This document shows positions 7,057 through 7,340 of a stretch of DNA of 7,340 bases, one piece after another; position 1 is the first letter of the stretch, and the number at the start of each line of letters is the position of its first letter. The DNA comes from an uncultured Porphyromonadaceae bacterium (lineage in GTDB: Bacteria > Bacteroidota > Bacteroidia > Bacteroidales > Muribaculaceae). The translations under genes were made by a program, and so were the position numbers. The notes beneath the pieces were generated by a model. The model saw only the letters and a program-made list of their open reading frames with translations. It searched no databases and had not been told where the DNA came from. The stretch lies in NCBI GenBank assembly GCA_902475285.1, contig CABRZA010000125.1:1-7340 (forward strand), written 5' to 3'.

Positions 7057-7074
7057 AACAACTTTTAAGTTGTT
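7057..7074. promoter_or_regulatory. Palindromic operator candidate over the -33 element
   Basis: AACAACTT (7057-7064) and AAGTTGTT (7067-7074) are exact inverted copies separated by TT. The right arm contains the TTG (7070-7072) that serves as the -33 element of the downstream promoter, so a dimeric repressor bound here would block transcription. A weaker inverted repeat, TTGTC (7038-7042) with GACAA (7051-7055), lies just upstream. That the palindrome is an operator is inferred from position and symmetry. Confidence 0.55.
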
Positions 7075-7100
7075 ATATTTTGAAATAATTCATATCTTTG
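7070..7100 (+). promoter_or_regulatory. Bacteroidota promoter for the right-edge ORF
   Basis: TATCTTTG (7093-7100) is an exact match to TAnnTTTG, with TTG (7070-7072) 20 nt upstream as the -33 element, which fits the spacing known for Bacteroidota promoters. The expected transcription start is near 7105-7108, leaving a leader of only about ten bases before the ATG at 7117. The surrounding interval 7016-7116 is AT-rich (30 G/C in 101 bases by hand count). Confidence 0.75.
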
Positions 7101-7116
7101 CACAAAAATACCTCGC

Positions 7117-7340
7117 ATGGAGTTTGATAGAATTACAGACGATTCAAGTTTATGGGCAGTAAGATATGAAGACAGCCTTGACAATGTCCTCGATGCCATT
7201 TTTGATCAATGGAACGATGTGTCATGGCTTCGCGCGTTCTTTAAGCGGAATATCGACGACTTGGAGTCATATTTCAAGATAACCGACGTAAATCAGGCAA
7301 TATACGATACCATTGAAGACAGTGAGCGTCTCCAATGTCT
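7117..7340 (+). CDS. Partial gene, conserved Bacteroidota protein, possibly toxin-antitoxin-like
   Basis: Open frame from ATG 7117 to the window edge without a stop: 74 complete codons and two more bases, truncated on the right. The protein begins MEFDRITDDSSLWAVRYED and contains FDQWNDVSWLRAFFKRN (29-45) and YFKITDVNQAIYDTIEDSE (52-70). It is acidic and Trp/Phe-rich, with no signal peptide or membrane segment. The pattern resembles, from memory, a family of uncharacterised Bacteroidota proteins often encoded directly upstream of a helix-turn-helix regulator in what look like toxin-antitoxin pairs; that link is inference and cannot be tested here because the partner would lie beyond the edge. 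Codon use differs from the upstream genes (AGA, TTA, TCA, AGT and AAT are used freely) and GC is about 41% (91 of 220 bases, 7121-7340), suggesting acquired DNA. A promoter and a palindrome sit immediately upstream. Confidence 0.75.
   Translation, partial: MEFDRITDDSSLWAVRYEDSLDNVLDAIFDQWNDVSWLRAFFKRNIDDLESYFKITDVNQAIYDTIEDSERLQC

Overview
The window looks like chromosomal DNA from a Bacteroidota bacterium, most likely order Bacteroidales. The signs are two exact matches to the Bacteroidota -7 promoter consensus TAnnTTTG (2242-2249 and 7093-7100), no evident Shine-Dalgarno sequences, AT-rich leaders before start codons, a short-form GyrB, and a small winged-helix protein of a type common in this phylum. 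The core genes are GC-rich (hand counts of 43/60 at 3481-3540 and 38/60 at 5101-5160). That would suit a GC-rich gut family such as Muribaculaceae, but the family assignment is a guess.

Layout. A small winged-helix protein gene (50-268, +) ends at a hairpin terminator (about 290-324). Convergent to it is a two-gene minus-strand unit: a lipoprotein with two META domains (1108-2106) followed 17 nt later by a nitroreductase-family flavoprotein (335-1090). A 186-bp divergent intergenic region separates the lipoprotein from gyrB (2293-4224, +), which ends at a strong 13-bp-stem terminator (4257-4304). Then come rnr, for RNase R (4354-6585, +), and folB, for dihydroneopterin aldolase (6641-7015, +), which may be co-transcribed. 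The last 325 bases drop sharply in GC: an AT-rich promoter/operator region leads into a truncated ORF (7117-7340, +) of different composition.

Most of the window is housekeeping: DNA supercoiling (GyrB), RNA turnover (RNase R), folate synthesis (FolB), envelope and redox functions. Two places stand out. One is a perfect 16-bp inverted repeat with a 6-nt loop inside folB (6688-6725), overlapping codons of the active-site region. The other is the right edge, where an 8-bp-arm palindrome (7057-7074) covers the -33 element of a near-ideal promoter driving a small, AT-richer gene. This resembles the start of a self-regulated accessory module, possibly toxin-antitoxin-like, whose remainder lies outside the window. 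No CRISPR array, tRNA, rRNA or insertion sequence was seen.
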